Shown one piece after another: positions 1-9,077 of a stretch of 32,643 bases of DNA. The stretch's first letter is position 1. Each line of letters starts with the position of its first letter. Under the pieces are notes generated by a model that made no database searches, was not told where the DNA came from, and saw only the letters and a list, made by a program, of their open reading frames with translations. The stretch spans positions 1 to 32,643 of the forward strand of contig CAUJIV010000047.1 in the NCBI GenBank assembly GCA_963205435.1, written 5' to 3'. Both the position numbers and the translations under genes were made by a program. This DNA comes from Pseudomonadota bacterium (GTDB lineage: Bacteria; Pseudomonadota; Gammaproteobacteria; Burkholderiales; Rhodocyclaceae).

Positions 1-1
1 G

Positions 2-136
2 AACTCGAAGATCGCCACTGTCCAGAAGCGGGCTTGTGGTTACCGCAATCCGGACCACTTCAAGATTGCCGTCTATTTCCACTGCGGTGGTCTTAACCTA
101 TACCCGGCCGCCCTGACCCACACGAAAGTCGGATGA
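2..136 (+). mobile_element. C-terminal fragment of an IS transposase (ISL3-like)
   Basis: An open frame enters from the left edge and stops at a TGA at 134-136, giving about 44 residues. It contains QKRACGYRNPDHFKIAVYF followed by a Cys-Gly-Gly and a LYPA segment. A basic segment followed by GYRN/FRN and a hydrophobic strand close to the stop resembles the end of ISL3-type transposases, in which the CDS runs almost to the terminal repeat. The rest of the element lies outside the window, so its intactness and exact right boundary cannot be judged. It sits about 57 bp from the putative aceA -35 box. Family assignment is from pattern memory only. Confidence 0.55.
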
Positions 137-159
137 ATCAAAAATCAAACTGTTGAACG

Positions 160-190
160 ACCGGCACATAGGCGAGGCCAGCCGGTTTTT
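160..190 (+). terminator. Possible Rho-independent terminator after the transposase
   Basis: ACCGGC (160-165) and GCCGGT (181-186) can pair as a 6-bp stem with a 15-nt loop, followed directly by a T run (186-190). It lies 24 bp after the transposase stop and just before the aceA promoter, so it would insulate aceA from transcription out of the IS. The loop is long for a terminator, so this is tentative. Confidence 0.35.
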
Positions 191-192
191 CA

Positions 193-221
193 TTGTTGCT
201 CTGCAAAAAACCTTTTATACT
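193..221 (+). promoter_or_regulatory. Candidate sigma-70 promoter of aceA
   Basis: A TTGTTG -35-like hexamer (193-198) and a TATACT -10-like hexamer (216-221) are separated by 17 bp in a locally AT-rich stretch of an otherwise GC-rich sequence. The -10 matches the consensus at five of six positions. Transcription would start near 228, leaving an approximately 80-nt leader with a perfect hairpin at 245-267. Confidence 0.5.
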
Positions 222-244
222 GTCGCTCACCGCATGCTTGCCTG

Positions 245-267
245 CCGCCCGGATCTTCTCCGGGCGG
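245..267 (+). promoter_or_regulatory. Hairpin in the aceA 5' leader
   Basis: CCGCCCGGA (245-253) and TCCGGGCGG (259-267) form a perfect 9-bp stem with a 5-nt loop, about 40 nt before the aceA start codon. No T run follows, so it is not a typical intrinsic terminator. It may stabilise the mRNA or bind a regulator; the sequence alone does not say which. Confidence 0.4.
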
Positions 268-306
268 TTCAATTTCAAAACCCGAGCTTTGACGAAGAGG
301 ACCGCA

Positions 307-1617
<1,311 letters not shown>

Positions 1618-1640
1618 GCCGCCGGGCATGCGTGAGGAAA

Positions 1641-1662
1641 GCCGCCCGCGGGCGGCTTTTTT
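1641..1662 (+). terminator. Rho-independent terminator of aceA
   Basis: GCCGCCC (1641-1647) pairs with GGGCGGC (1650-1656), followed by six T residues (1657-1662), 23 bp after the aceA stop codon. This is the clearest intrinsic terminator in the window. Confidence 0.85.
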
Positions 1663-1703
1663 CGGCGCCTGAGAAGGCGGCGAACGGCGGCCAGCGCCTC
1701 GCC

Positions 1704-2174
1704 ATGAAGTCCCGCCTGCTGATGGCGCTGTCATTGGCCGGCGCGCCGCCTGCCCTCGCCGACGTGATTCCCTGCCCCGACGCGGCGCAGGCGGTGCAGG
1801 TCGCCGCCTGCCCGTCGGAGGAGGAGCTACGCCACACTTATTCGGGTTTTTGCAGCGACGACCGCCGCCTGTACGCCAGGGACACGGATACCTGCGCCAG
1901 CTACGAAAACTACCGGCGCAAGAAGAACGTCGCGCTGTGGGAATCGGCCGACGGCCGATTCCAGGCCTATCTGTCCTGCGACCTGCCCGACGGCGCGCTG
2001 CGGCGCCTCAAGCCGACGGCCATTGCCGTCAGTCGGCAAGGCGGCATCAGCCGGATCGCATGCAGCTACGGCGAGCACATCCTGTTCGCCCATCGCACGC
2101 GCAGGCAGTGCAAGGTCGAGGGCAGCGGCAACTGCGGCGACGATCCTTCCGCCTGCAAGGCCGCCTGCGACTGA
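1704..2174 (+). CDS. Cys-rich exported protein of unknown function
   Basis: I do not recognise the family. The 156-residue product starts with a Sec signal peptide (MKSRLLMALSLAGAPPALA, probable cleavage before DV). The mature part has ten cysteines spread over about 137 residues, an even number compatible with five disulfides, and ends in a cluster of four (RQC, GNC, SAC, AAC). This suggests a disulfide-stabilised periplasmic or secreted protein. The ATG at 1704 was chosen because it gives the signal peptide; upstream frame continuation only reflects high GC. The Shine-Dalgarno sequence is weak. The gene sits between the aceA terminator and the promoter of the efflux operon, so it is probably transcribed alone. 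No catalytic motif is visible. Confidence 0.7.
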   Translation: MKSRLLMALSLAGAPPALADVIPCPDAAQAVQVAACPSEEELRHTYSGFCSDDRRLYARDTDTCASYENYRRKKNVALWESADGRFQAYLSCDLPDGALRRLKPTAIAVSRQGGISRIACSYGEHILFAHRTRRQCKVEGSGNCGDDPSACKAACD

Positions 2175-2200
2175 AGCAGTCGCCCCGCCACACGCCGCGG

Positions 2201-2229
2201 TTGTCGGCTTGCCGGGATTCGAGTAGACT
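2201..2229 (+). promoter_or_regulatory. Candidate promoter of the TetR-RND efflux operon
   Basis: TTGTCG (2201-2206) and TAGACT (2224-2229) are spaced exactly 17 bp apart, about 44 bp before the TetR start codon. Each matches the sigma-70 consensus at four of six positions. A short inverted repeat, GACTG-CC-CAGTC (2226-2237), overlaps the -10 box and presumed start point, where a TetR-family autorepressor would be expected to bind. Confidence 0.5.
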
Positions 2230-2272
2230 GCCCAGTCCATTCCTTCCAGATCCAGCGCTCCCCTTGCCGCCC

Positions 2273-2923
2273 ATGGCCGCAGCGATGGCCGCCCAGACCG
2301 TCTCCTCCCAGGAGGACTGCCACACGCGCCTGCTGGCGGCGGCCTACGAGACCTTTCTCGAGGAGGGCTACCGCGCCAGCATCGACCGGATCGCGGCGCG
2401 CGCCTGCGTTTCCAAGCAGACCGTCTACAACCATTTCCCCGGCAAGGCCGAGCTGTTCGCCGCCGCCATCCGCATGGCGATGGAGGAGATGCTGGCTTCG
2501 TTCGGAGACGCCGGCCGCGGCATGGGCCTGCGCGAGCGCCTGATCGACTTCGGCCTGCGCTATCGCGCCAAGCTGCTCAGCCCGTCCGGCATCGGCTGCT
2601 ACCGCGCCATGGTCGCCGAGGCGCCACATTTCCCGGAACTGGCCGCGGCCTTCTACCGCAGCGGGCCGCGGCAGACGGCGGCGCGCCTGCAAGCCGCGCT
2701 GGCCGAGGCGATGGCGCGCGGCGAGCTGCGCCGGGAAGACCCCGAATTCGCCGTCACCCTGCTGTTGTCCATGCTGGTCGGCCAGGAACGCTTCGATGTC
2801 CTGTTTTCCGGAGAGTCCGCCGCCGAGCCCGATCCCGCCGCCGTGAAGCGGATCGTCGACTGCTTCCTGCGCGCCTTTGCGCCGGAAGCGCCCCTCACTG
2901 CCGTCAAACGAAAGGCGCCATGA
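2273..2923 (+). CDS. TetR/AcrR-family transcriptional regulator
   Basis: This 216-residue regulator probably controls the downstream efflux operon. The N-terminal region (about residues 15-65) is a TetR helix-turn-helix: LLAAAYETFLEEGY, then IDRIAARACVSKQTVYNHF, then GKAELFAAAI. The rest is a helical ligand-binding and dimerisation domain resembling the C-terminal domains of AefR-like regulators. The start at ATG 2273 is not certain; ATG 2285 is an in-frame alternative. Its stop (TGA 2921-2923) overlaps the ATG of the adaptor gene in an ATGA junction, so regulator and pump are co-transcribed. This is less common than the divergent acrR-acrAB arrangement and implies autoregulation. The inducing ligand cannot be inferred. 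Confidence 0.9.
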   Translation: MAAAMAAQTVSSQEDCHTRLLAAAYETFLEEGYRASIDRIAARACVSKQTVYNHFPGKAELFAAAIRMAMEEMLASFGDAGRGMGLRERLIDFGLRYRAKLLSPSGIGCYRAMVAEAPHFPELAAAFYRSGPRQTAARLQAALAEAMARGELRREDPEFAVTLLLSMLVGQERFDVLFSGESAAEPDPAAVKRIVDCFLRAFAPEAPLTAVKRKAP

Positions 2924-4062
2924 GACACAAGACCGCCCTCCCCCTGCTGACCTCCCTGCTGACGCTGCTCGTCGCCTGCGGCGAAGGCGGCAACAAGGCA
3001 CCGGCCGCCGGCGCCGGCATGCCGCCGCCCGAAGTGGACGTGATCACCGTCGCGGTGGGCAGCGCCACCCTCACCCAGGACCTGCCCGGGCGCCTGCAGG
3101 CCATCCGCTCGGCCGAGGTGCGGGCGCGCGTCGAGGGCGTGCTGGAGAAGCGGCTCTACAAGGAGGGCAGCGACCTCGCCGCCGGCACGCCGCTGTTCCT
3201 CATCGACCCGCGCACCTACGAGGCGGCGGCCGCCGCGGCGGCCGCCGACCTCGCCGCCGCCAGGGCGACCTTCGAGCGCTACCGGCCGCTGCTCGAATCG
3301 CGCGCGGTCAGCCAGCAGGAGTACGACGGCGCGCTGGCGCGCTACAAGCAGGCCGAGGCGACGCTGGCGCGCGCCCGTCTCGACCTGGAAAACGCGCGGC
3401 CGCGCTCGCCGATCGCCGGCCGCGCCGGCCGCGCCCTGGTCACCGAGGGCGCGCTGGTCGGCAAGGGCGAGGCAACCCACCTCGTCACCATCGACCAGCT
3501 CGACCCGATCCGCGTCGAATTCACCCAGGCCTATTCCGACGTCCTGCGCCTGCAGCAGGCGGTCAAGGCGGGTACCGAGAAGAAGGCCGACGCCGCCGAG
3601 GTTCGCCTGCTGCTCGAGGACGGCTCGCTCTATCCCGAAAAGGGCCGCCTGCAGTTCGCCGACATGGCGGTCGAGCCGTCCAGCGGCGCCGTCGTCATGC
3701 GCGCCGAGTTTCCCAATCCGCGCCGCGAGCTGCTGCCGGGCACCTTCGTCCGCGTCCGCTTCCCCCAGGCCGAACTGGACAAGGCGGTGCGCGTGCCGCA
3801 GCGTGCCGTCCAGGGCGGCCCCGCCGGGCAGCTGGTGATGACCGTCGATGCCGAAGGCAAGGTGGTGCCGCGGCCGATCGTCACGGGCAGCATGGTCGGC
3901 GCCGACTTCATCGTCAGCCGCGGCCTCGAGGGCGGGGAGCAGGTGATCGTCAACGGACTGCAGAAGGCGCCGCCCGGCAGCACCGTCAAGCCGGTGCCAT
4001 GGCAGTCCGGCGCGCCGGTCCTGCCGGCAGGCGCGGCCGCGGTCGGCGGCGAGAAGCGCTGA
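2920..4062 (+). CDS. RND efflux periplasmic adaptor (AcrA/MexA-like lipoprotein)
   Basis: The 380-residue membrane-fusion protein bridges the inner-membrane RND pump and the outer-membrane channel. The N-terminus is a lipoprotein signal (LLTLLVAC, lipidated Cys20). The usual AcrA order follows: barrel-lipoyl half (DLPGRLQAIRSAEVRARVEG), an alpha-hairpin rich in Ala/Arg/Glu (about residues 105-155, with SRAVSQQEYDGALARYKQAEA), the second lipoyl half (RSPIAGRAGRALVTEGALV), the beta-barrel domain, and a C-terminal membrane-proximal domain (VVPRPIVTGSMVGADFIVSRGL). Its ATG overlaps the TetR stop, and the pump gene starts 3 bp downstream. HAE1-type drug efflux is the likely role; the substrate is unknown. 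Confidence 0.94.
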   Translation: MRHKTALPLLTSLLTLLVACGEGGNKAPAAGAGMPPPEVDVITVAVGSATLTQDLPGRLQAIRSAEVRARVEGVLEKRLYKEGSDLAAGTPLFLIDPRTYEAAAAAAAADLAAARATFERYRPLLESRAVSQQEYDGALARYKQAEATLARARLDLENARPRSPIAGRAGRALVTEGALVGKGEATHLVTIDQLDPIRVEFTQAYSDVLRLQQAVKAGTEKKADAAEVRLLLEDGSLYPEKGRLQFADMAVEPSSGAVVMRAEFPNPRRELLPGTFVRVRFPQAELDKAVRVPQRAVQGGPAGQLVMTVDAEGKVVPRPIVTGSMVGADFIVSRGLEGGEQVIVNGLQKAPPGSTVKPVPWQSGAPVLPAGAAAVGGEKR

Positions 4063-4065
4063 GCC

Positions 4066-7000
4066 ATGATCCCCAATTTCTTCATCGACCGGCCCATCTT
4101 CGCCTGGGTCATCGCCATCATGATCGTGCTCGGCGGCATCCTCGCCCTGCGCCAGCTGCCGGTGGCGAGCTATCCGGCCGTGGCGCCGCCGGCGCTGACC
4201 GTCACCGTCACCTATCCGGGCGCCTCGGCCAAGGTGGTCGAGGAGACCGCCGTCGCCCTGATCGAGCAGGAGCTGAACGGCATCGAGCACCTGCTCTACA
4301 TGGACTCCGCCTCCGAGCAGAACGTCGGCAGCATCACCCTCACCTTCGAGGCCGGCACCAACCTCGACCTCGCCTCGGTGGAGACGCAGAACCGCATCAA
4401 GCGTGCCGAGCCGCGCCTGCCCGAGGAAGCGCGCCGCCTCGGCGTCACGGTGGTCAAGTCGACGCGCAACTACCTGCTCTTCATCTCGCTCTACTCGCCC
4501 GACAAGTCGCTCGACGCCGTGGCGCTCGGCAGCTTCGCCGCCGCCAACGTGCTCGACAGCATCCGCCGCACGGCCGGCGTCGGCGAGGCCATCCTCTTCG
4601 GCACCGAATACTCGATGCGCCTGTGGCTGAAGCCGGAGCGCCTGCAGGCCTTCGGCCTGACCCCGGCCGACGTCGCCAAGGCGGTGCGCGCGCAGAACGC
4701 GCAGATCGCCACCGGCGAGCTGGGCCAGATCCCGGCGCTGCCCGGCCAGGAATACAGCGCCACCATCATCACCCGGGGCCGGCTCGTCACGCCGGAGCAG
4801 TTCGGCGACATCATCATCAGGAGCGACGCCCGCGGCGCCGCGGTGCGCGTGCGCGACATCGCCCGCGTCGAGCTCGGCGCGCAGGACTACAACATCACCG
4901 CCCGCGTCGACGGCCAGCCCAACGCGGCCATCGCCGTGCGTATGGCGCCGGGCGCCAACGCGCTGGAGACGGCCGCCGCGGTCAAGGCGACGATGACCGG
5001 GTTGGCCAAGTTCTTCCCGGACAACATCTCCTGGGTCATCCCCTACGACACCTCGACCTTCGTCGACATCTCCATCCGCGAGGTGGTGAAGACGCTGGCC
5101 GAGGCGATGGCGCTGGTGGTGCTGGTGATGTACCTCTTCCTCGGCAGCCTGCGCGCCACCTTCATTCCGGCCATCGTCGTGCCGGTGTCGCTGCTCGGCG
5201 CCCTGATCGGCCTCTACCTGCTCGGCTACTCGATCAACGTGCTGACCCTGTTCGCCATGGTGCTGGCCATCGCCATCGTCGTGGATGACGCCATCGTCGT
5301 CATCGAGAACGTCGAGCGCATCATGCGCGAGGAAGGCCTGGCGCCGCGCGCGGCGACGCGCAAGGCGATGGGGCAGATCATCAACGCCATCATCGCCATC
5401 ACCGTGGTGCTGACGGCGGTCTTCGTGCCGCTGCTCTTCTTCGGCGGCTCGGTCGGCGCCATCTACCGCCAGTTTGCCGTGACGCTGATCCTGACCATGG
5501 GCTTCTCGGCCTCGATGGCGCTGACCCTGACGCCGGCGCTGTGCGCCTCCCTGCTGAAGCACCAGCCGGGCGGCGAGGCGCAGCCGGCGCGGGGCTTCTT
5601 CGGCTGGTTCAACCGCAGCTTCGCCGCCGTCGTGCACCGTTACGTCGGCGGCACGCGCCGCATCCTCGCCCGGCCGCTGCGCTGGCTGCTGGTGTTCGTC
5701 GCCGTGCTGACGGCCACCGGCTGGCTGTTCATGCGCCTGCCCGGCAGCTTCCTGCCGAGCGAGGACCAGGGCTACTTCCTCACCCTCGTCCAGCTGCCGC
5801 CGGGCGCCACGCGCGAGCGCGCGCTCGAGGTGCTCGAGACGATCGAGCAGCACTACCTGGGGCAGAAGGAGATCGCCCACGTCATCGGCGTCGCCGGCTT
5901 CTCCTTCTCCGGCCGCGGCCAGAACGCCGCCATCGCCTTCGTCACCCTGAAAGGCTGGGACGAGCGACCGGAAAAGGCGAGCGGAGTGGACGCGGTGGTG
6001 CAGCGCGCCAACATGGCCTTCTTCCGCATCAAGCAGGCGATGATCTTCGCCATCAACGTGCCGCCGATTCCCGAACTGGCGGCGGTCGGCGGCTTCGACT
6101 TCCGCTTGCAGGACCGCGGCGGCCTCGGTCGCGACAAGCTGTTCGAGGCGCGCAACATGGCGCTGGGCCTGGCCGGCCAGCATCCGGCGCTGGTCGGCGT
6201 GCGGCCCGAGGGCCAGGAGCCGGCGCCGCAGCTCTTCCTGACCGTGGATCGCGCCAAGGCGGCGGCGCTCGGCATCGACCTGGGCGCGCTCAACGACACG
6301 CTGGAAGCCAGTCTCGGCGCAGCCTACATCAACGACTTCGTCCGCCAGGGCCGCATCCTGCGCGTGCAGATGCAGGCCGAGGCCGACACGCGGCAGACGC
6401 CCGAGAAGCTGCTGCGCATCCCCGTGCGCAACGCGCGCGGGGACATGATCCCGCTGGCCGAGATCGCCACGGCGAAATGGATCGTCGGCAACCCCAAGCT
6501 CGACCGCTACAACGGCCTGCCGGCGATGAAGATCGCCGGCAACCCGGCGCCGGGCCGCTCGACCGGTGACGCCCTGGCGGCGATGGAGGAGATCGCCGCC
6601 AAGCTGCCGCCCGGCATCGGCTTCGAGTGGTCGGGCACCTCCTACGAGGAGCGGCTGTCGGGCGCGCAGGCGCCCTTCCTCTTCGCCGTCTCGCTGTTCG
6701 TCGTCTTCCTCTGCCTGGCGGCGCTCTACGAGAGCTGGTCGATTCCGGTGGCGGTGATGCTGGTGGTGCCGCTCGGCATCTTCGGCTCGGTGCTCGCCGT
6801 CACCCTGCGCGGGCTGCCGAACGATGTGTACTTCAAGGTCGGCCTGATCGCCATCATCGGGCTGTCGGCGAAGAACGCCATCCTCATCATCGAGTTCGCC
6901 AGGGAACTGGAGGAGCAGGGCCGCAACCTGATCGAGGCGACGCTGGAAGCCTGCCGGCTGCGCTTCCGCCCGATCCTGATGACCTCCTTCGCCTTCATGC

Positions 7001-7191
7001 TCGGCGTGCTGCCGCTGGCGGTCTCCAGCGGCGCCGGCGCCAACAGCCGCCACGCCATCGGCACCGGCGTCATTGGCGGCATGCTGACGGCCACCGTGCT
7101 CGCCGTCTTCCTCGTTCCGGTATTCTTCGTCGTCATCCGGCGCATTTTCCCCGGCCATGCGCGCCATCACGTGGAAGCCAGCCATGACTGA
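4066..7191 (+). CDS. RND multidrug efflux permease (AcrB/MexB-like, HAE1)
   Basis: This 1041-residue inner-membrane proton-drug antiporter is the expected size for AcrB. It begins with the family start MIPNFFIDRPIFAWVIAI (TM1). The TM4 proton-relay pair Asp407-Asp408 is present at the canonical positions (AIVVDDAIVVIENVERI), and the TM10 lysine is present in GLSAKNAILIIEF (about Lys936). Two large periplasmic loops flank the central membrane blocks, as in all HAE1 pumps. The tail is short and ends in HVEASHD. The stop overlaps the start of the outer-membrane factor by 8 bp, giving tight translational coupling. Substrate range cannot be read from the sequence. Confidence 0.96.
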   Translation: MIPNFFIDRPIFAWVIAIMIVLGGILALRQLPVASYPAVAPPALTVTVTYPGASAKVVEETAVALIEQELNGIEHLLYMDSASEQNVGSITLTFEAGTNLDLASVETQNRIKRAEPRLPEEARRLGVTVVKSTRNYLLFISLYSPDKSLDAVALGSFAAANVLDSIRRTAGVGEAILFGTEYSMRLWLKPERLQAFGLTPADVAKAVRAQNAQIATGELGQIPALPGQEYSATIITRGRLVTPEQFGDIIIRSDARGAAVRVRDIARVELGAQDYNITARVDGQPNAAIAVRMAPGANALETAAAVKATMTGLAKFFPDNISWVIPYDTSTFVDISIREVVKTLAEAMALVVLVMYLFLGSLRATFIPAIVVPVSLLGALIGLYLLGYSINVLTLFAMVLAIAIVVDDAIVVIENVERIMREEGLAPRAATRKAMGQIINAIIAITVVLTAVFVPLLFFGGSVGAIYRQFAVTLILTMGFSASMALTLTPALCASLLKHQPGGEAQPARGFFGWFNRSFAAVVHRYVGGTRRILARPLRWLLVFVAVLTATGWLFMRLPGSFLPSEDQGYFLTLVQLPPGATRERALEVLETIEQHYLGQKEIAHVIGVAGFSFSGRGQNAAIAFVTLKGWDERPEKASGVDAVVQRANMAFFRIKQAMIFAINVPPIPELAAVGGFDFRLQDRGGLGRDKLFEARNMALGLAGQHPALVGVRPEGQEPAPQLFLTVDRAKAAALGIDLGALNDTLEASLGAAYINDFVRQGRILRVQMQAEADTRQTPEKLLRIPVRNARGDMIPLAEIATAKWIVGNPKLDRYNGLPAMKIAGNPAPGRSTGDALAAMEEIAAKLPPGIGFEWSGTSYEERLSGAQAPFLFAVSLFVVFLCLAALYESWSIPVAVMLVVPLGIFGSVLAVTLRGLPNDVYFKVGLIAIIGLSAKNAILIIEFARELEEQGRNLIEATLEACRLRFRPILMTSFAFMLGVLPLAVSSGAGANSRHAIGTGVIGGMLTATVLAVFLVPVFFVVIRRIFPGHARHHVEASHD

Positions 7192-8575
7192 TCCGATCCC
7201 GCCCGCCCTTCTCCCCGCGCTCGCCCTGGCGTTCGCCCTCACCGGCTGCTCGCTGGCGCCCGACTTCCTGCGCCCCGCCGCGCCGGTGCCGGCGGCCTGG
7301 CCGACCCAGGTCACCGACGACGCCGAGGCGAAGCCGCTGCCGGAAGACTGGCGCGAGTTCTTCACCGACGCGCGCCTGCAGGCCCTGATCTCGGCGGCGC
7401 TCGAGAACAACCGCGACCTGAGGATCGCCGTCGCCCGCGTCGAGGAGGCGCGCGCCCTCGCCGGGCTCGCCCGCGCCGACCGCTTCCCGGCCGTCGACGC
7501 CAGCCTGCAGCGGCAGGCGGCGGAGACGCCGGCCGACCTGTCGCCAAGCGGCCGCCGCACCTTCAGCCAGCGCTTCGACGCCAACCTCGGCATCGTCTCC
7601 TACGAGCTGGATTTCTGGGGCCGGCTGAAGAATCTCGACGAGGCAGCGCGTGCCGGCTTTCTCGCCAGCGACTACGCCCGGCGCGCCTTCCGCCTCGGCC
7701 TGATCGGCGACGTCGCCTCTGCCTGGTACGCCCTGCGCGAGCTGGAGGCGCGCGCAGCTCTCGCCGAAGCCACGGTGGCCAGCCGTCTCGAGAGCCGCAA
7801 GCTGATCGGTCAGCGCCGTGACGTCGGTCTCGCCGGCGACCTCGACTATTACGCCGCCGACGGCGCCTGGGCCGCGGCCCGCGCCGAGGCAGCCAGCCTG
7901 GCGCGGCAGAAGACGGCGGCGGAAAATGCGCTGCGTCTTCTGGTCGGCGCGGACCTGCCGCTGGCGGCGGCCGGCGGTGGCGATCCGGCGACGACGCCGG
8001 TAGTCAGGGTCGGGCTGCCTTCCGAGGTGCTGCTGCGGCGGCCCGACGTGCTGGCGGCCGAACAGCGGCTGGTCGCCGCCAACGCCAACATCGGCGCCGC
8101 GCGCGCCGCCTTCCTGCCGCGCATCGCGCTGACGGTGATCGCCGGCAGCGCCAGCCCGGCGCTCTCCGGCCTGTTCCATGGCGGCAGCAGCGCCTGGAGC
8201 TTCGTGCCCCTGCTGAGATATCCGCTGTTCGACGCCGGCCGCGCCGAGAGCGGCGTCGACCTGGCCGAGGCGCGCAAGAACATCGCCGTCGCCGAGTACG
8301 AGAAGACCCTCCAGCAGGCCTTCCGCGAAGTCGCCGACCTGCTCGACGCGCGCCAGCGCTACGCCGAGCAGGCGGCAGCGCTGGAAGCCGCCAGCGAGGC
8401 GCAGGGCGAGCGCCTGCAGCGGGTGGACGCCCGCTACAAGGCCGGCATGTCGAGCTATCTCGAACTGCTCGACGCGCAGCGCGAGTTGTTCGCGGCGCAG
8501 CAGTCGGCGCTGGCGGCGCGGCGCGCGCTGGCGGCCAGCGCAGCGGGCCTCTACAAGGCGTTCGGCGGCGGCTGA
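7184..8575 (+). CDS. RND efflux outer-membrane factor (NodT/OprM-like lipoprotein)
   Basis: This 463-residue protein is the outer-membrane exit duct of the tripartite pump. A lipoprotein signal ends in LTGCSLAPDF (lipidated Cys22), followed by the NodT-family sequence around PVPAAWPTQ and DWREFFTDARLQALISAAL. Two homologous OEP repeats are visible, including SYELDFWGRLKNLDEAAR in the first and RYPLFDAGRAESGVDLAEARK in the second. Two in-frame ATGs exist (7157 and 7184); the second gives a clean lipoprotein signal and lies in the pump stop-codon overlap, so I use it. It is the last gene of the operon and converges on the DUF1854 gene 34 bp away. No strong terminator is visible between them. 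Confidence 0.94.
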   Translation: MTDPIPPALLPALALAFALTGCSLAPDFLRPAAPVPAAWPTQVTDDAEAKPLPEDWREFFTDARLQALISAALENNRDLRIAVARVEEARALAGLARADRFPAVDASLQRQAAETPADLSPSGRRTFSQRFDANLGIVSYELDFWGRLKNLDEAARAGFLASDYARRAFRLGLIGDVASAWYALRELEARAALAEATVASRLESRKLIGQRRDVGLAGDLDYYAADGAWAAARAEAASLARQKTAAENALRLLVGADLPLAAAGGGDPATTPVVRVGLPSEVLLRRPDVLAAEQRLVAANANIGAARAAFLPRIALTVIAGSASPALSGLFHGGSSAWSFVPLLRYPLFDAGRAESGVDLAEARKNIAVAEYEKTLQQAFREVADLLDARQRYAEQAAALEAASEAQGERLQRVDARYKAGMSSYLELLDAQRELFAAQQSALAARRALAASAAGLYKAFGGG

Positions 8576-8609
8576 ACGGCCGGCGTCGGTATCCTGGCGC
8601 CGCCGCCTG

Positions 8610-9077
8610 CTAGAGAAAGCGGTCGAGCAGCCGCCGGCTGGTGCGGTCCAGCGCCTTGAGGTCGCGCACCAGGTAGTGGATGCCGCGGCTGTCCTCGATC
8701 AGCAGCCCGGACTTGCCGAGACGGCGGATGAACTCCTCGCCCCAGAGGACGAATTCCGTGTCGCCGCGGTCGGTGCCGACGGACCAGGCGCTCGGCGTGG
8801 CGAAGCTGGAGACGCCGTGGATGCGGCGGATTTCCGGCATGAACTCGCGCCGACTCAATTCCTCCTCCAGTAGCTGCCGCAGCGGCGCGGGCAGGGTATC
8901 CAGCCGTTCGATCCAGGCCGCCTCGCGGCCGTCCGGGGCGACCAGCGCGATGCCATCGTCCGGCGCGGCGATGGGAAAGGCGCGCACCGGCACGACGCCC
9001 TCGACGGTCTCGCCGTCCGCACAGGTCAGCACCAGGCGGCCGAAGGCATTGCGTTCCAGCCTGATGTCCGCCGTCAT
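8610..9077 (-). CDS. DUF1854 protein associated with cyanophycin loci
   Basis: This 155-residue protein starts [17 protein letters not shown] and matches the pattern I associate with DUF1854 (FPIAAPDDGIALV, REFMPEIRRIHGVSSFATPSAW, GIHYLVRDLKALD). It has no signal peptide or membrane segment, so it is probably cytoplasmic. Genes of this family are known to lie beside cphA genes and a dedicated ABC transporter; the biochemical role is unknown to me. Its ATG overlaps the stop of the upstream ABC gene (ATGA at 9074-9077), so the two are translationally coupled and probably work together. The much longer upstream open frame is a GC-driven shadow inside the ABC gene. Confidence 0.85.
   Translation of the reverse strand: MTADIRLERNAFGRLVLTCADGETVEGVVPVRAFPIAAPDDGIALVAPDGREAAWIERLDTLPAPLRQLLEEELSRREFMPEIRRIHGVSSFATPSAWSVGTDRGDTEFVLWGEEFIRRLGKSGLLIEDSRGIHYLVRDLKALDRTSRRLLDRFL

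Noticed and set aside
2653..7593. A 1646-codon open frame on the minus strand across the efflux operon
   Set aside because: It is antisense to three secure RND genes, has low-complexity His/Arg/Asp/Gly composition and no homology pattern. It results from high GC at third codon positions.
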